A stretch of 64,000 nt of DNA from an uncultured Verrucomicrobiota bacterium (GTDB lineage Bacteria; Verrucomicrobiota; Verrucomicrobiia; Limisphaerales; UBA9464), in assembly GCA_903907995.1 (NCBI GenBank), contig CAIVQH010000037.1:124001-188000 (forward strand). The letters are read 5' to 3'. A program made the translations under genes and the position numbers. Position 1 is the stretch's first letter, and each line of letters begins with the position of its first letter. Below the pieces are notes generated by a model, which searched no databases, was not told where the DNA came from, and worked only from the letters and a program-made list of their open reading frames with translations. Positions 8,268 to 17,996 of this stretch are shown piece by piece.

Positions 8268-9545
8268 ATGAACGCTGAGTTTCTCGCAGTAGTTGAGTTT
8301 TGGGAGAAGGAAAAGGGCATCACCAAGGATGTCCTGCTCGCGGCTGTTCAGGAGTCGCTTTTGGCCGCAGCCAAGAAGGCGGTCGGACCGGCCCGCGATC
8401 TCCGGGTGGCCATCGATCCCAAGTCCGGTGACATCAAGGCCTTGGCCAAGCTCATTGTTTCTGATCGGGTCGTCTCCAAGCACGATCAGATTTCCGTTTT
8501 TGACGCCCGGCGCGCCGGCCATGCTGACGTCAAGGTGGGCGACGAAATTGACGTCGAAGTCACCCCCGCCGGCTTCGGCCGAATTGCCGCGCAATATGCC
8601 AAGCAGGCGCTGATGTCGCAGGTCCGCAAGGCCGAGAAGGCGATGATCTACGGCGAGTTCAAGGACCGCGTAGGTGACATCATCAGCGGCACCGTCCGGC
8701 GCTTCGAGCGTTCGGACGTCATCCTCGACCTCGGCAAGTTCGAGGCGATGATGCCGAACCGCGAGCGCGTTCCCACCGAGGAATACCAGGTCGGCGAGCG
8801 CATCCGTTGCTTCGTGAAGGCGGTGGAGCAGACCCCGCATGGCCCGGAAATCATCCTGTCGCGTGCCGATCCCCAGTTTGTACTGAAGCTGTTCAAGCTG
8901 GAAGTGGCCGAGATCAACGACGGCACGATCGAGATCCGGGCCGTCGCCCGGGAGCCGGGCTTCCGCACCAAGATCGCGGTCTATTCGCGCGATTCCAAGG
9001 TGGACCCCGTTGGCGCCTGCGTCGGCCTGCGCGGCCAGCGCGTGAAGAACATCGTGCGCGAGCTGAACAACGAGAAGGTGGACATCATCCCCTGGACGTC
9101 GGACATCAAGGCCTTGGTGACCAAGGCGTTGGACCCGGCCAAGGTCAAGTCGTTGCATGTGGACGAGGCCCGGAAACGGGTGCTGGTGCACACGACTCCG
9201 GACCAGTTGCCGCTCGCGGTGGGCAAACGCGGCCAGAACGCGCGCTTGGCCTCCCGCCTGGTGGGCTGGCAGATCGACATCGAGGCGGAAGCGGACGTCA
9301 ACGGCTTCGAGGCCAAGGTGGACCATGCCATTCACGATCTCGCCGCGGTGCCCGGCATCACGTTGGAACAGGCCAGGGTACTGGTGAACATCGGCTTCCA
9401 CGGGGTCGCCGACCTGCTGGACGCGGAAGTCACCGATCTGGCCGCCGTCCCGGAAATCGGCGCGGAAGCGGCAGCCACCATTTTGGAAGCGGCCAAGGGC
9501 GAGATGCTCCGCCGTCAGGCGGACGGTTCCGCTCCCACATCGTAA
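8268..9545 (+). CDS. nusA: Transcription termination/antitermination factor NusA
   Basis: A 425-residue protein with the full NusA order: N-terminal RNA-polymerase domain (about 1-128), S1 domain (about 130-195), KH1 with G-L-R-G-Q-R-V-K-N-I (near 258), KH2 with G-K-R-G-Q-N-A-R-L-A (near 320) and C-terminal helix-hairpin-helix repeats (about 350-415). NusA binds RNA polymerase and nascent RNA and affects pausing, termination and antitermination. It is followed by infB, as in most bacteria, but rimP, which usually precedes nusA, is not present here; the NusA-NTD paralogue occupies that place. Confidence 0.97.
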   Translation: MNAEFLAVVEFWEKEKGITKDVLLAAVQESLLAAAKKAVGPARDLRVAIDPKSGDIKALAKLIVSDRVVSKHDQISVFDARRAGHADVKVGDEIDVEVTPAGFGRIAAQYAKQALMSQVRKAEKAMIYGEFKDRVGDIISGTVRRFERSDVILDLGKFEAMMPNRERVPTEEYQVGERIRCFVKAVEQTPHGPEIILSRADPQFVLKLFKLEVAEINDGTIEIRAVAREPGFRTKIAVYSRDSKVDPVGACVGLRGQRVKNIVRELNNEKVDIIPWTSDIKALVTKALDPAKVKSLHVDEARKRVLVHTTPDQLPLAVGKRGQNARLASRLVGWQIDIEAEADVNGFEAKVDHAIHDLAAVPGITLEQARVLVNIGFHGVADLLDAEVTDLAAVPEIGAEAAATILEAAKGEMLRRQADGSAPTS

Positions 9546-9556
9546 TTTAAAGCGGC

Positions 9557-9611
9557 GTCGGTAGCCGACCGCCCCGTCCATTTTAGGCAGGAAATGCCGG
9601 GACGGGGCGGT
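9557..9611 (+). promoter_or_regulatory. Strong hairpin pair between nusA and infB
   Basis: A small triloop hairpin GTCGG-TAG-CCGAC (9557-9569) overlaps by two bases a perfect 12-bp stem, ACCGCCCCGTCC (9568-9579) with GGACGGGGCGGT (9600-9611), loop 20 bases. No T-run follows, so it is not a typical terminator. The two stems share bases and cannot both form fully. It lies 22 bases before the infB ATG and could be an RNA-processing or translation-control element. Confidence 0.55.
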
Positions 9612-9633
9612 GGAATTTGCAGAAACATACATT

Positions 9634-12183
9634 ATGCCCGTTCGCATCTACGAGATTGCCAAAGACCTGAACTTGGAGAGCAAGGCTGTGCTCGCCAAGG
9701 CCAAGGAGCTTGGCATTTCGGCGGCCAAGGTGCCGTCGAGTTCGCTCGACAAGATCACCGCCGAATATCTCAAGGAGCAGCTCACGCCGATGTCGGCGAC
9801 GGCTGCTGCGGCTCCCGCGCCGGCCGTCGAGGAGCCGGTCGTGATCCTGCGCCCGCCGGCGCCCACCCCACCGCCCCCGCCCGCCGAGGCCCCGGTCGAG
9901 GCGACCGCCGCCGCCCTGGAACCGTCCCCGGCTGCACCAGCCGCAGAAGCTTCCGCGACCCTCGCACCGGCCGCCACGCCGGAAGTCACTGCGGTTACGA
10001 CCGAAGTTCCCGCAGCCAGCACGCCCTCAGCGCCGGCTCCGGTAACCGCGACGTCCGCGCCCGTGCCGTCAGTGCCGCCGACGACGGCGGCAGTTGCCCC
10101 GGCTCCTGCCCCTGCCACGCCGCCTGCCCCGGTTGTTCCGCCCAAATCGCAGATCGGCTCCCTCGTCGGTCGCGTTGATCTCAAGAGCTTTGCCCCGCGG
10201 CAGCAGGCCCGGCCTGAGGTCCGCCCGCCCACGCAGCAGAGCACTTCCCGCCCGCCCGCCCGCAGTGACGATCGTCGGGGACCGCCCGACCGCCGTGGCC
10301 CGTACGGGCAGCAGCAGCGCGGACCCGCTCCGGCGCCCGCTCCGGCCCGGCCTGCCGCCCCGCCCCGGCAAACCTTCGCCGCCAATGCGCCGCTCATCAT
10401 CATGCGCCCGCCCATCCTGGTGCGGGAGCTGGCGGAGAAGATGGGCCGCAAGCCCTTCCAGGTCATTGCCGACCTGATGAGCATGGGCGTGTTTGCCACG
10501 GTCACCCAGAGCATCGAGGCGGAGCACGCGATCCGGGTCTGCGCCAAGCATGGCATCCGCTTTGAAACCGAGAAGCGCGACAAGGCGACCCACACCGTCA
10601 ACGTCCCGCAGGAGCAGACCGTCGAGCTCGACAAGGAGGACAAGCCCGAGACCCTGAAGCCGCGCCCGCCCGTGATCACCATCATGGGCCACGTCGATCA
10701 CGGCAAGACCTCGCTCCTCGACGTCATCCGCAAGGCCAGCGTGGCTTCCGGTGAGGCCGGCGGCATCACGCAGCACATCGGTGCCTACACCATCTCCTAT
10801 CCGCACCCGGTTACCGGGGTGCTGACGCAGCTCACCTTCCTCGACACGCCCGGCCACGCGGCGTTCTCGGCGATGCGGGCGCGCGGCGCCAACGTCACCG
10901 ACATCGTCGTGCTCGTCGTCGCGGCGAATGACGGCGTGATGCCGCAGACGCTCGAGGCCCTGGCCCACGCGCAGGCGGCCAAGGTCCCCATCATTGTCGC
11001 GGTCAACAAGTGCGACCACCCCAACGCCAATCCGCTCAAGGTGCGCCAGCAGCTGCAGGACAAGGGGCTCGTGCCCGATGACTGGGGCGGTGACACGCTC
11101 TATGTGGATTGCTCCGCGCTCACCAAGCTCGGCATCGACAAGCTCATCGACTCCATCCTTCTGCAGGCCGAATTGCTCGAGCTCAAGGCGAACCCCGACC
11201 GCAATGCCAAGGGCAACGTCATCGAGTCCGGCATCGAGGCCGGTGGTCCGGTGGTCACCGTGCTCGTCCGCAAGGGTACGCTCCACGTCGGCGACATCGT
11301 CCTGTGCGGCGAGCATTACGGCAAAGTCCGGGCGATGATGAACGAGGAAGGCACCCGGCTGAAAGAGGCCACCCCCTCCGTCGCCGTGCGTGTGCTCGGC
11401 CTCAACGGCATTCCCGAGGCCGGCTCGGAATTCAGCGCCGTCGAGGACGAAAAGGCCGCCCGTGACCTCGCCGAGGAACGCTTCACCGCCCGCAAAAAGA
11501 GCGAGCTGGAAGGCGTCCGCCCGCGCAGGCAGACACTCGAGGACATCTTTGGCCAGATCAAGGACATGACCGCCAAGGTGCTCAAGGTCATCGTCAAGGC
11601 CGACACGCAGGGCTCGGTCGAGGCCATCTGCGACGCGCTCAACCAGATCGATTCGAGCAAGGTCGCCCTGGAGATCGTCCACAGCGCCGTCGGTGCGGTC
11701 AGTTCGGCGGACGTGCTGCTCGCCAGCTCGTCCAACGCCGTCATCCTCGGCTTCCACACCCGGGTGGACAACAGCGCCGCCGAGCAGGCCAAGCATGAGG
11801 GCGTGCAGGTCAAGCTCTACGCGATCATCTACGAGCTCATCGACCAGGTGAAGGAAGCCATGTCCGGCCTCCTCGACCCCCTGCTCAAGGAAGTTGTCAT
11901 CGGCCAGGCCGAGGTCCGCAAGATCTTCAGCCTCTCCAAGGGCGGCAACATCGCCGGCTGCGCGGTCACCAACGGCCGGCTGGTCCGGGGCAAGATGCGC
12001 GTCCGGCGCCGCAACAACGTCATCTACGAGGGCGTTTCGCTCACGCTCAAGCGCTTCCAGGACGAGGTCAACGAGGTGCGCTCCGGCATGGAATGCGGCA
12101 TCCGCCTCGACGGCTACGACGACTTCATCGAAGGCGACATCCTCGAGTGCTACACGCTCGAGAAGGTCGCGCAGAAGCTCTGA
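9634..12183 (+). CDS. infB: Translation initiation factor IF-2
   Basis: An 849-residue IF-2. The N-terminus ([12 protein letters not shown]) is the IF2_N domain, followed by a long Ala/Pro-rich and then Arg/Pro/Gln-rich linker (about 55-260), a second IF2_N-like segment (about 268-330), then the GTPase domain with G-H-V-D-H-G-K-T-S (near 350), D-T-P-G-H-A-A-F and N-K-C-D. Domains II, III and the fMet-tRNA-binding domain IV complete the protein. It brings initiator tRNA to the 30S subunit. ATG 9634 is chosen because the conserved N-terminus starts there; the frame is open eight codons further up. Confidence 0.97.
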   Translation: MPVRIYEIAKDLNLESKAVLAKAKELGISAAKVPSSSLDKITAEYLKEQLTPMSATAAAAPAPAVEEPVVILRPPAPTPPPPPAEAPVEATAAALEPSPAAPAAEASATLAPAATPEVTAVTTEVPAASTPSAPAPVTATSAPVPSVPPTTAAVAPAPAPATPPAPVVPPKSQIGSLVGRVDLKSFAPRQQARPEVRPPTQQSTSRPPARSDDRRGPPDRRGPYGQQQRGPAPAPAPARPAAPPRQTFAANAPLIIMRPPILVRELAEKMGRKPFQVIADLMSMGVFATVTQSIEAEHAIRVCAKHGIRFETEKRDKATHTVNVPQEQTVELDKEDKPETLKPRPPVITIMGHVDHGKTSLLDVIRKASVASGEAGGITQHIGAYTISYPHPVTGVLTQLTFLDTPGHAAFSAMRARGANVTDIVVLVVAANDGVMPQTLEALAHAQAAKVPIIVAVNKCDHPNANPLKVRQQLQDKGLVPDDWGGDTLYVDCSALTKLGIDKLIDSILLQAELLELKANPDRNAKGNVIESGIEAGGPVVTVLVRKGTLHVGDIVLCGEHYGKVRAMMNEEGTRLKEATPSVAVRVLGLNGIPEAGSEFSAVEDEKAARDLAEERFTARKKSELEGVRPRRQTLEDIFGQIKDMTAKVLKVIVKADTQGSVEAICDALNQIDSSKVALEIVHSAVGAVSSADVLLASSSNAVILGFHTRVDNSAAEQAKHEGVQVKLYAIIYELIDQVKEAMSGLLDPLLKEVVIGQAEVRKIFSLSKGGNIAGCAVTNGRLVRGKMRVRRRNNVIYEGVSLTLKRFQDEVNEVRSGMECGIRLDGYDDFIEGDILECYTLEKVAQKL

Positions 12184-12222
12184 GTCACCGCGTCACTGAG
12201 TTACCGCCCACCGGGCTTTGCC

Positions 12223-12591
12223 ATGTCATCTGTCCGCCGTATCTTTCGCGTCAAGGAGCTGCTGAAGCACGAGATCGCCGAGTGCCTCCGCCGGGAGTTT
12301 CCGATCGGCGAAGTCGGCCTGCTGTCGGTCAACGACGTCGGCACCTCGAGCGACCTGCGCTCCGCGACGGTCTTTCTCGGCTTCGTGGGCACGCCCGCGC
12401 AGCGCAAGCTGGCAACCGCCCGCCTCGCGGAACGGGCCAAGGACATCCAGATGATGGTCGGGTCCTCCGTGCAGCTGAAGTTCACGCCCACCCTGCGCTT
12501 CCAGATCGACGACTCGATCGAGCAGGGCAACCGCGTGCTTGCCATCCTCGAACAGCTCGACACCCCGCCCGAACCGCCCGCCGCCTCCTGA
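12223..12591 (+). CDS. rbfA: Ribosome-binding factor A
   Basis: A 122-residue protein of usual RbfA size. It begins S-S-V-R-R-I-F-R-V-K-E-L-L-K-H-E-I-A-E and contains 'F-T-P-T-L-R-F-Q-I-D-D-S-I-E-Q-G', the conserved C-terminal block of the family. It helps late 30S maturation and cold adaptation by acting on the 5' helix of 16S rRNA. Gene order infB-rbfA-nrnA-truB-ribF is the common bacterial arrangement. Confidence 0.93.
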   Translation: MSSVRRIFRVKELLKHEIAECLRREFPIGEVGLLSVNDVGTSSDLRSATVFLGFVGTPAQRKLATARLAERAKDIQMMVGSSVQLKFTPTLRFQIDDSIEQGNRVLAILEQLDTPPEPPAAS

Positions 12592-12622
12592 TTTTTCCGG
12601 TCGGGTGCATCCGGCCGAATTG

Positions 12623-13615
12623 ATGAAACCGATTCCGAAGACAGTTGAACGCATCCTGGAGGCGTTGCGGGAGGCCCGCACCGTCTGCATCGTGGGTCAT
12701 ATCCGGCCTGATGGTGACTGCATTGGCTCCCAACTGGGTCTGGCCCACGCGCTCGAAGGCGCCGGCAAGGAGGTCACCGTATGGAACGAGGATGTCGTGC
12801 CGGACAAGCTGCGCTTCCTCGACCCTGATCGCCGCGTCCGCAAGCCCCAGGCGGGCCAGCGCTTCGACGTGGTCGTCGCGACCGACTGTGCGAGCCTGGA
12901 ACGGCTTGGCCGGGTGGGCGAGCACATCGGCCAGCGGAGCCTGTTCATCAACATCGACCACCACGCGTCGAACACGAAGTACGCCGACATCAACTGGGTA
13001 TCGCCCAGGGAGCCGTCGAGCGGCGAGCTGATCTACGACCTGTGCGAATGGGCCGGCTGGAAAATCACGCAGCCGATGGCGGACTTGCTGTTCACCGCCG
13101 TGAGCACCGACACGGGCAGCTTCCAGTACCCGAGCACTACCCCTGACACGCTCGAGACCGCCGCCCACCTCATCGAGCGCGGGGCCGATCTCGGCAAGAT
13201 CTGCCAGGAGGTTTACCAGAGCTTTCCGCTCACACGGGTGAAGCTGCTGCGCCACGTTTACAACAAATTCCACCTCACGCACGACGCGAAGACGGCCTAC
13301 TTCTGGCTGAAGAAGGCCGACTACACGCGCACCGGGGCGAGTACCGAGGAAAGCGAAGGGCTGATCGACCACATCCGCGCCATCGACGGCGTGGTCGTGG
13401 CCATTGTTTTCGAGGAGGTGGATGCGAACCTGACCCGCATCAGCCTGCGCTCGAAAGACGATCGGGTGAACGTCAACGAGGTGGCCGCCCTGTTTGGCGG
13501 TGGCGGTCACAAGGCCGCCGCGGGTGCGCGGGTGACCGGCAGCCCGCTCTCCGTGCAACGCCGCGTGCTGGGTGCGGTGAAGCGCGCCCTGGCGGGCAAA
13601 CCGGTCGCGAAATGA
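12623..13615 (+). CDS. nrnA: DHH/DHHA1 phosphoesterase (NrnA-like nanoRNase/pAp phosphatase)
   Basis: A 330-residue DHH-superfamily protein. Metal-binding motifs are visible: G-H-I-R-P-D-G-D-C-I-G-S near residue 30, D-C-A-S near 92, N-I-D-H-H-A-S-N near 115 and the C-terminal DHHA1 block G-G-G-G-H-K-A-A-A-G near 295. NrnA enzymes degrade 2- to 5-mer RNA and hydrolyse pAp to AMP. Start at ATG 12623; the longer frame overlaps rbfA and lacks similarity. It overlaps truB by 4 bp (ATGA). Confidence 0.9.
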   Translation: MKPIPKTVERILEALREARTVCIVGHIRPDGDCIGSQLGLAHALEGAGKEVTVWNEDVVPDKLRFLDPDRRVRKPQAGQRFDVVVATDCASLERLGRVGEHIGQRSLFINIDHHASNTKYADINWVSPREPSSGELIYDLCEWAGWKITQPMADLLFTAVSTDTGSFQYPSTTPDTLETAAHLIERGADLGKICQEVYQSFPLTRVKLLRHVYNKFHLTHDAKTAYFWLKKADYTRTGASTEESEGLIDHIRAIDGVVVAIVFEEVDANLTRISLRSKDDRVNVNEVAALFGGGGHKAAAGARVTGSPLSVQRRVLGAVKRALAGKPVAK

Positions 13616-14328
13616 ACGCCTTCTCCGCCCTCGACGGCGCGTTGCTCGTGGACAAGCCGTCCGACTGGACCTCGCACGATGTCGTCGCGAAGATCCGCGG
13701 TCACTTCCGCATCCCGAAGGTCGGGCATTGCGGCACGCTCGACCCGATGGCGACCGGGCTGCTCATCCTCGTCTTCGGCCAGGCCACCAAGCTTTCCGAG
13801 AAGCTCATGTCGTCGGACAAGGTGTACGAGGGCGTGATGCGGTTGGGAGAATCCACCGACTCGCACGACGCCGAAGGCGACATCACCGGTTCCCTGCCGG
13901 TCCCCCCGCTCGACCTGAAGGATCTGAACGAGGCCGCGGCAACCTATCTCGGCGACCAGTTCCAGGTGCCACCGATGGTGAGCGCCGTGAAGATCGGCGG
14001 GGTCGCCCTGCACAAGCTCGCCCGCAAGGGCATCGAGGTGGAGCGCACCCCGCGCCTGATCCACCTCTACAGCTACCGCTTCACGGAGTACGAGGAGCCG
14101 TTCGCCTATTTCACGGTCGCCTGCACCAAGGGCACCTATGTGCGCGTGCTCGCGCATGACCTGGGCAACAAGCTCGGCTGTGGCGCGCACCTCACGCGGC
14201 TGCGGCGTACCGGCAGCGGCAAGTTCGACGTGGCCGACGCGTTTACGCTGCCGGAAATCCTGAAGTGGTCCCCGACGGAGCTGGCCGAGCACGTCATTCC
14301 CTTTCTCAAGCTGAAGCAGTATGAGTGA
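13612..14328 (+). CDS. truB: tRNA pseudouridine(55) synthase TruB
   Basis: A 238-residue protein with the TruB catalytic motif K-V-G-H-C-G-T-L-D-P-M-A-T-G-L-L around residue 40; the Asp of L-D-P is the catalytic residue. It also has the N-terminal L-V-D-K-P-S-D-W-T-S-H motif. It makes pseudouridine 55 in the T-loop of tRNAs. The start overlaps the nrnA stop by 4 bp, pointing to coupled translation. Confidence 0.95.
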   Translation: MNAFSALDGALLVDKPSDWTSHDVVAKIRGHFRIPKVGHCGTLDPMATGLLILVFGQATKLSEKLMSSDKVYEGVMRLGESTDSHDAEGDITGSLPVPPLDLKDLNEAAATYLGDQFQVPPMVSAVKIGGVALHKLARKGIEVERTPRLIHLYSYRFTEYEEPFAYFTVACTKGTYVRVLAHDLGNKLGCGAHLTRLRRTGSGKFDVADAFTLPEILKWSPTELAEHVIPFLKLKQYE

Positions 14329-14408
14329 AGCGCGGTGCGCGACGCGCGTGACCTGAGGTCAACGCCGCCCATCGTCACACGTTTCAGGAACCGATTTACG
14401 TCCCGCCG

Positions 14409-15332
14409 ATGGTCATCGCGAAACATCCATCCGAACTGCCCCGCCATCCACGCGGGCTCTGCTTCGCGATGGGGATGTTCGACGGCGTGCATCTCGGCCA
14501 TCAGCACGTCATCCGCTCCGCCCTGCTGGACGCCGCGACCTACGGCGCGCGCACCACGGTCATCACGTTTGATCCGCATCCGCTGGCGGTCGTGAACCCG
14601 GAGCGCGCACCCCTGCTGCTCCAGACGCTCACGCAGCGCCTCCGCGCCATTGCCACTCTCGGCGCCGACGCCGTGCTGGTGAACCAGTTCACGCCGGACT
14701 TCGCCACCCGCACCGGGGAGGACTTTATCCGCGGGCTCCAGCGCGAGGCCGGACCGATCCGCAGCTTCAGCGTGGGGCACGGATTCCATTTCGGCTTTCA
14801 GCGCAGCGGCAATGTCCCCCTGCTCCGCTCGCTCGGGGCCGAGCTCGGTTTCACCACCAACGCCTGCGCGCCCGTGTCCATCGGCGAGGAGCGCGTCAGC
14901 AGCAGCCTGGTGCGGCAGAGCCTGCGTGCCGGCGACCTGAAGCGCGTCGCCGAGCTGCTGGGTCGGCCGTACTCCTTCGCCGGCGTGGTGCAGCACGGCG
15001 ACCAGCTCGGCCGGCAACTGGGTTTCCCCACCGCGAATCTCGACGTACGCGGCCTGGAGCTGCCGCCCTTCGGCGTCTATGCGACGCGCGTCCGAGTCGG
15101 CGCGCAGACCTTTCCCGCCGCCCTCAATCTCGGCGTCCGCCCGACGATCCGCAGCGACCGCGAACTCCGGTTCGAGGTCCACCTCATCGATTTCGACGGC
15201 GACCTCTATGGTCAGGAAATTGAGGTGGTGTTCGTTGCGAAACTCCGTGATGAGAAGAAATTCAGCGGCCCCGACGCGCTGAAGGTTCAGATCGCTAAGG
15301 ACGTTGTGGCTGCCCGTTCGCTGCTCTCGTAG
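14409..15332 (+). CDS. ribF: Bifunctional riboflavin kinase/FAD synthetase
   Basis: A 307-residue RibF. The N-terminal FAD-synthetase half has G-M-F-D-G-V-H-L-G-H-Q-H-V-I, a 'G-H-G-F-H-F-G-F-Q-R-S-G' loop and S-S-S-L-V-R. The C-terminal riboflavin kinase half has G-R-Q-L-G-F-P-T-A-N-L-D. It converts riboflavin to FMN and FAD. It follows truB after 80 bases and is the last gene of the nusA-ribF group. Confidence 0.95.
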   Translation: MVIAKHPSELPRHPRGLCFAMGMFDGVHLGHQHVIRSALLDAATYGARTTVITFDPHPLAVVNPERAPLLLQTLTQRLRAIATLGADAVLVNQFTPDFATRTGEDFIRGLQREAGPIRSFSVGHGFHFGFQRSGNVPLLRSLGAELGFTTNACAPVSIGEERVSSSLVRQSLRAGDLKRVAELLGRPYSFAGVVQHGDQLGRQLGFPTANLDVRGLELPPFGVYATRVRVGAQTFPAALNLGVRPTIRSDRELRFEVHLIDFDGDLYGQEIEVVFVAKLRDEKKFSGPDALKVQIAKDVVAARSLLS

Positions 15333-15737
15333 AGATTTTCTTACTGGCAGGAGACGACGGAAGGAGTCTCTGACTTTCTTCCACCAACGGCCTCGCCATG
15401 GATACAACCTTGGGGCGAATCCTTTCACCGTGGTTTTCCTTATGCAATGGGAGCGCGGTGGAGTGGAGTGGCCGTTCTCGTCCTGCCCTTTTTCCGCTGG
15501 CCTGCACGGAGGGACGGCTCCGTGTGGCGGTCAAAGGCCGCCGCGTGAAGTTTGTTCCGCAAAGCGGCCTGGACCTGAAGGTATCAGGGCGCAGTGAAAT
15601 ACTATGCAGCGCAAACCGAGGATTGTGATCCAACGGTCGTCTGGAATGCTCGGATGCCTCAAAGAGACCATATCTGACCTCCAGTTTTTTGTGTCCAAAA
15701 TGTCCAACTCGACGGAAGTAGGTGCGTACTCTCCTTG
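15333..15737. other. Gene-free gap before the sigma-factor gene
   Basis: About 405 bases without a convincing gene; short open frames here start without family similarity. Near the right end, TGTCCAA occurs twice nine bases apart (15692-15698 and 15701-15707), some 31 bases before the sigma-factor ATG, and could be an operator. The middle (about 15430-15600) is GC-rich and looks like decayed or repeat-derived sequence, but I cannot assign it. Confidence 0.4.
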
Positions 15738-16295
15738 ATGTCTTCCGACTCACCATCCCGTTCGGACAGCCAGTCCGCCGCGCAACAGCGGTTTTTATCG
15801 CTCTTCCTGCGCAGCGAGCGGGAGATTTTTCGGTACGTGGCCGCCCTGGTGCCGAATGTCGCTGACGCCGAAGACATTGTGCAGCAGACGGCGCTGGCGC
15901 TCTGGGAGAAGTTCGACGCCTACGATCCGGCGCAGCCGTTCACGCCCTGGGCGTGCCGGTTTGCCCTCAACAAGACCCGCCAATGGATCGAACGGCACCA
16001 GCGCTGGCGGGCCCTGATCGACGGCGGCTTGGCGGAGGAACTGGCCCACCGGCGCGAGGAGCTGCGGCCGGAACTGGAAGCCCGGCTGCGACGTCTCGAG
16101 GGCTGCCTGGGGCGGCTGCCGGAGGAACAGCGGTCGCTGGTGGAGGGCTACTACTACCGCCGCCAAGAAATCAGCCAGCTCGCAAACGAGTCCGGCCGCA
16201 CGGTGGCTTCCGCTTACAAGGCGTTGCAGCGGATTCGCCAAACGCTGCAGTTCTGCGTTGAGGGCGGTCCGGAGCCGGAAGGGCGCATGTCATGA
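15738..16295 (+). CDS. ECF-like sigma-70 factor, Rhodopirellula/Verrucomicrobium type
   Basis: A 185-residue sigma factor. Region 2 is seen in 'E-I-F-R-Y-V-A-A-L-V-P-N-V-A-D-A-E-D-I-V-Q' with A-L-W-E-K-F-D, and region 4 in 'LPEEQRSLVEGYY' and 'Q-L-A-N-E-S-G-R-T-V-A-S-A-Y-K-A-L-Q-R-I-R'. It resembles the TIGR02989 group found in Planctomycetes and Verrucomicrobia, which usually sits beside a FecR/LamG membrane protein, as here. It would direct RNA polymerase to an unknown regulon. ATG 15738 is used; a TTG lies one codon upstream. The stop overlaps the next start (ATGA). Confidence 0.88.
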   Translation: MSSDSPSRSDSQSAAQQRFLSLFLRSEREIFRYVAALVPNVADAEDIVQQTALALWEKFDAYDPAQPFTPWACRFALNKTRQWIERHQRWRALIDGGLAEELAHRREELRPELEARLRRLEGCLGRLPEEQRSLVEGYYYRRQEISQLANESGRTVASAYKALQRIRQTLQFCVEGGPEPEGRMS

Positions 16296-17947
16296 GCCTG
16301 ACATTTCCTTCCCCCGGATTTGACGAGGCGGTGGCGGCGATCTGCCACGGCACCGCCTCGGACGCTCAACTGGAGGGGCTGCACGGGTTGCTGCGCGAAA
16401 ATCCGGCCGCCCGGGACGAATACATCCTCCGGGTGGAACTGCATGCCCGGCTGGCCTCGGAACCAGATCTGTTCGCCTCGGCCAGCCGTGAAGTTCCGCC
16501 ATTGGCCGGAGAGATAGCCCAGCTTGATCTCCCTCCCCAGTTCCGGCCCCCACCCGCCTCCGGCGTGAGGCGGACGTGGCGACGAAACCAGGTGCTGGGC
16601 CTGGCCGCGTGTCTGGCCCTGCTCCTGACGGTAGGATGGTGGCTGCGGTATGGTTCCGAAAATCGCCGGGGTGCGACGAGCCACGCGGTCGCCATGCTGA
16701 ACCGCGAGGTCAACGCGCGCTGGAACTCCGCCGACCCCGTTCCCCGCCTCGGAGCCCCGCTGGAGCCCGGCCGACTGCGGCTGGAGTCGGGCCTGGCCCA
16801 GGTCGTCTTCTACAACGGCGCTCGGGTGGTGATTGAAGGCCCCGCCGAACTCCGGATCGTGTCCTCGACCGAAGCCGCATGCACCGGCGGAAAGCTGACC
16901 GCCGAAGTGCCGCCCCAGGCCCGGGGATTTCGGATCGTGTCCCCGCGCTTCGATGTGACCGATCTGGGCACCTCCTTCGGCCTGGACATGGTGAACGGCC
17001 GAAATGAGCTGCATGTGTTCGAAGGCAAAGTGGAGTTTCGCACCGGTGGCAGTAGCACCAACCAGAGCCTGCTGAAGGGCCACGCGGCCGTGCTGGATGG
17101 CGGGACTGCTCCGAGACTGGTGGCTGCCGACCCTACGGGTTTCGCCTCACTGTTCGAGCTGCAGGCCCGGTCGGTGGCCGCCGACGCCTTGCGCTACGAC
17201 CGCTGGCGGGAGGCGAGCCTGAAACTCCGGCGCGACCCTTCCCTGTGGGCCTATTTTGATTTCGAACACGGCACGCCCTCCGACTGGCGCCTGCCCAACC
17301 TCGGAGCCCGCAGCGCGACCGTGCCGGACGCCACCATCGTGGGCTGCCAATGGCAGGAAGGACGCTGGACCGCCAAGCCGGCGCTGGAGTTCCGCGGCGT
17401 GAGCGATCGGGTCCGCCTCAGTGTGCCCGGCACGTCTGAATCGGTGACGCTCGCCGCCTGGGTCCGGGTGCAGGGGTTGGACCGCCAGATCAACTCGCTC
17501 TTCATGTCCGACGGTTTTGAGGCCGGAACCATCCACTGGGTGATCCGCGCGGACGGCGTCCTGGGACTGACCGTGATCGGGGCCCGGGGAGAGCATCAGA
17601 TCCTGACGAGCCCTCCGGTGCTGCCGGTGGATCAATTCGGCGTGTGGACGCACCTCGCCGTCGTCCTCAACGGGCCGGCGAAGCAGGTGGTCCATTATGT
17701 GAACGGTCAGCCGGTCAGCCGGCACGCGGTCCGCCTCGGTCCGCCTTACCGGATGGGTACTGCCGAACTCGGAAACTGGAACGCCATCGGCTTTCCCGGC
17801 AATGACCCGTTCCTGATTCGCAACTTCAGCGGGGTCATGGACGAGTTCTGCCTGTTCGGTCGCGCACTGGGCGACACCGAAATCCGGGCACTGTACACCG
17901 ACGGGAAACCCCAGGCCGAAACCATGGCCGCAGCCGGCCGGAACTGA
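16292..17947 (+). CDS. FecR-domain and LamG-domain membrane protein, putative sigma-factor regulator
   Basis: A 551-residue protein. An N-terminal cytosolic region of about 100 residues is followed by one transmembrane helix (V-L-G-L-A-A-C-L-A-L-L-L-T-V-G-W-W-L), a FecR-like periplasmic domain (about 140-270; 'F-R-I-V-S-P-R-F-D-V-T-D-L-G-T-S-F-G') and a C-terminal LamG/concanavalin-like domain (about 310-530). Its 4-bp overlap with the sigma gene and its layout suggest that it senses an external ligand, perhaps a glycan, and controls the sigma factor. The sensing role is inferred from context. Confidence 0.82.
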   Translation: MSLTFPSPGFDEAVAAICHGTASDAQLEGLHGLLRENPAARDEYILRVELHARLASEPDLFASASREVPPLAGEIAQLDLPPQFRPPPASGVRRTWRRNQVLGLAACLALLLTVGWWLRYGSENRRGATSHAVAMLNREVNARWNSADPVPRLGAPLEPGRLRLESGLAQVVFYNGARVVIEGPAELRIVSSTEAACTGGKLTAEVPPQARGFRIVSPRFDVTDLGTSFGLDMVNGRNELHVFEGKVEFRTGGSSTNQSLLKGHAAVLDGGTAPRLVAADPTGFASLFELQARSVAADALRYDRWREASLKLRRDPSLWAYFDFEHGTPSDWRLPNLGARSATVPDATIVGCQWQEGRWTAKPALEFRGVSDRVRLSVPGTSESVTLAAWVRVQGLDRQINSLFMSDGFEAGTIHWVIRADGVLGLTVIGARGEHQILTSPPVLPVDQFGVWTHLAVVLNGPAKQVVHYVNGQPVSRHAVRLGPPYRMGTAELGNWNAIGFPGNDPFLIRNFSGVMDEFCLFGRALGDTEIRALYTDGKPQAETMAAAGRN

Positions 17948-17975
17948 AGGAAGGCCATCCACTTTTGAACGCATA

Positions 17976-17990
17976 ACCACCACCACCACC
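17976..17990 (+). repeat. (ACC)5 microsatellite before the CE1 esterase start
   Basis: Five ACC units end seven bases before ATG 17997, in the place where a ribosome-binding site would be expected. No Shine-Dalgarno sequence is seen, so the tract may be part of a leaderless or unstructured initiation region. Confidence 0.6.
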
Positions 17991-17996
17991 ACTCAC

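Larger units (their letters stand above)
7545..8660 (+). repeat. Tandem duplication: nusA leader plus 5' coding end
   Basis: Two adjacent copies, about 626 bp start codon to start codon. Each has TTGAC-type promoter sequence, a 'gccgccgtgcatc' segment, the hairpin with six T residues, a CCCG...CGGG mini-hairpin, 'GCTGACACC' and then the NusA N-terminal coding sequence. Copy one diverges from NusA just after the N-terminal domain, near the FKD of the linker. Confidence 0.85.

Noticed and set aside
10069..11796. Open frame of 575 codons on the minus strand
   Set aside because: Shadow of infB.
15304..15628. Short frames after ribF
   Set aside because: No ribosome site, no family motif, and they disagree with each other in frame; treated as non-coding.
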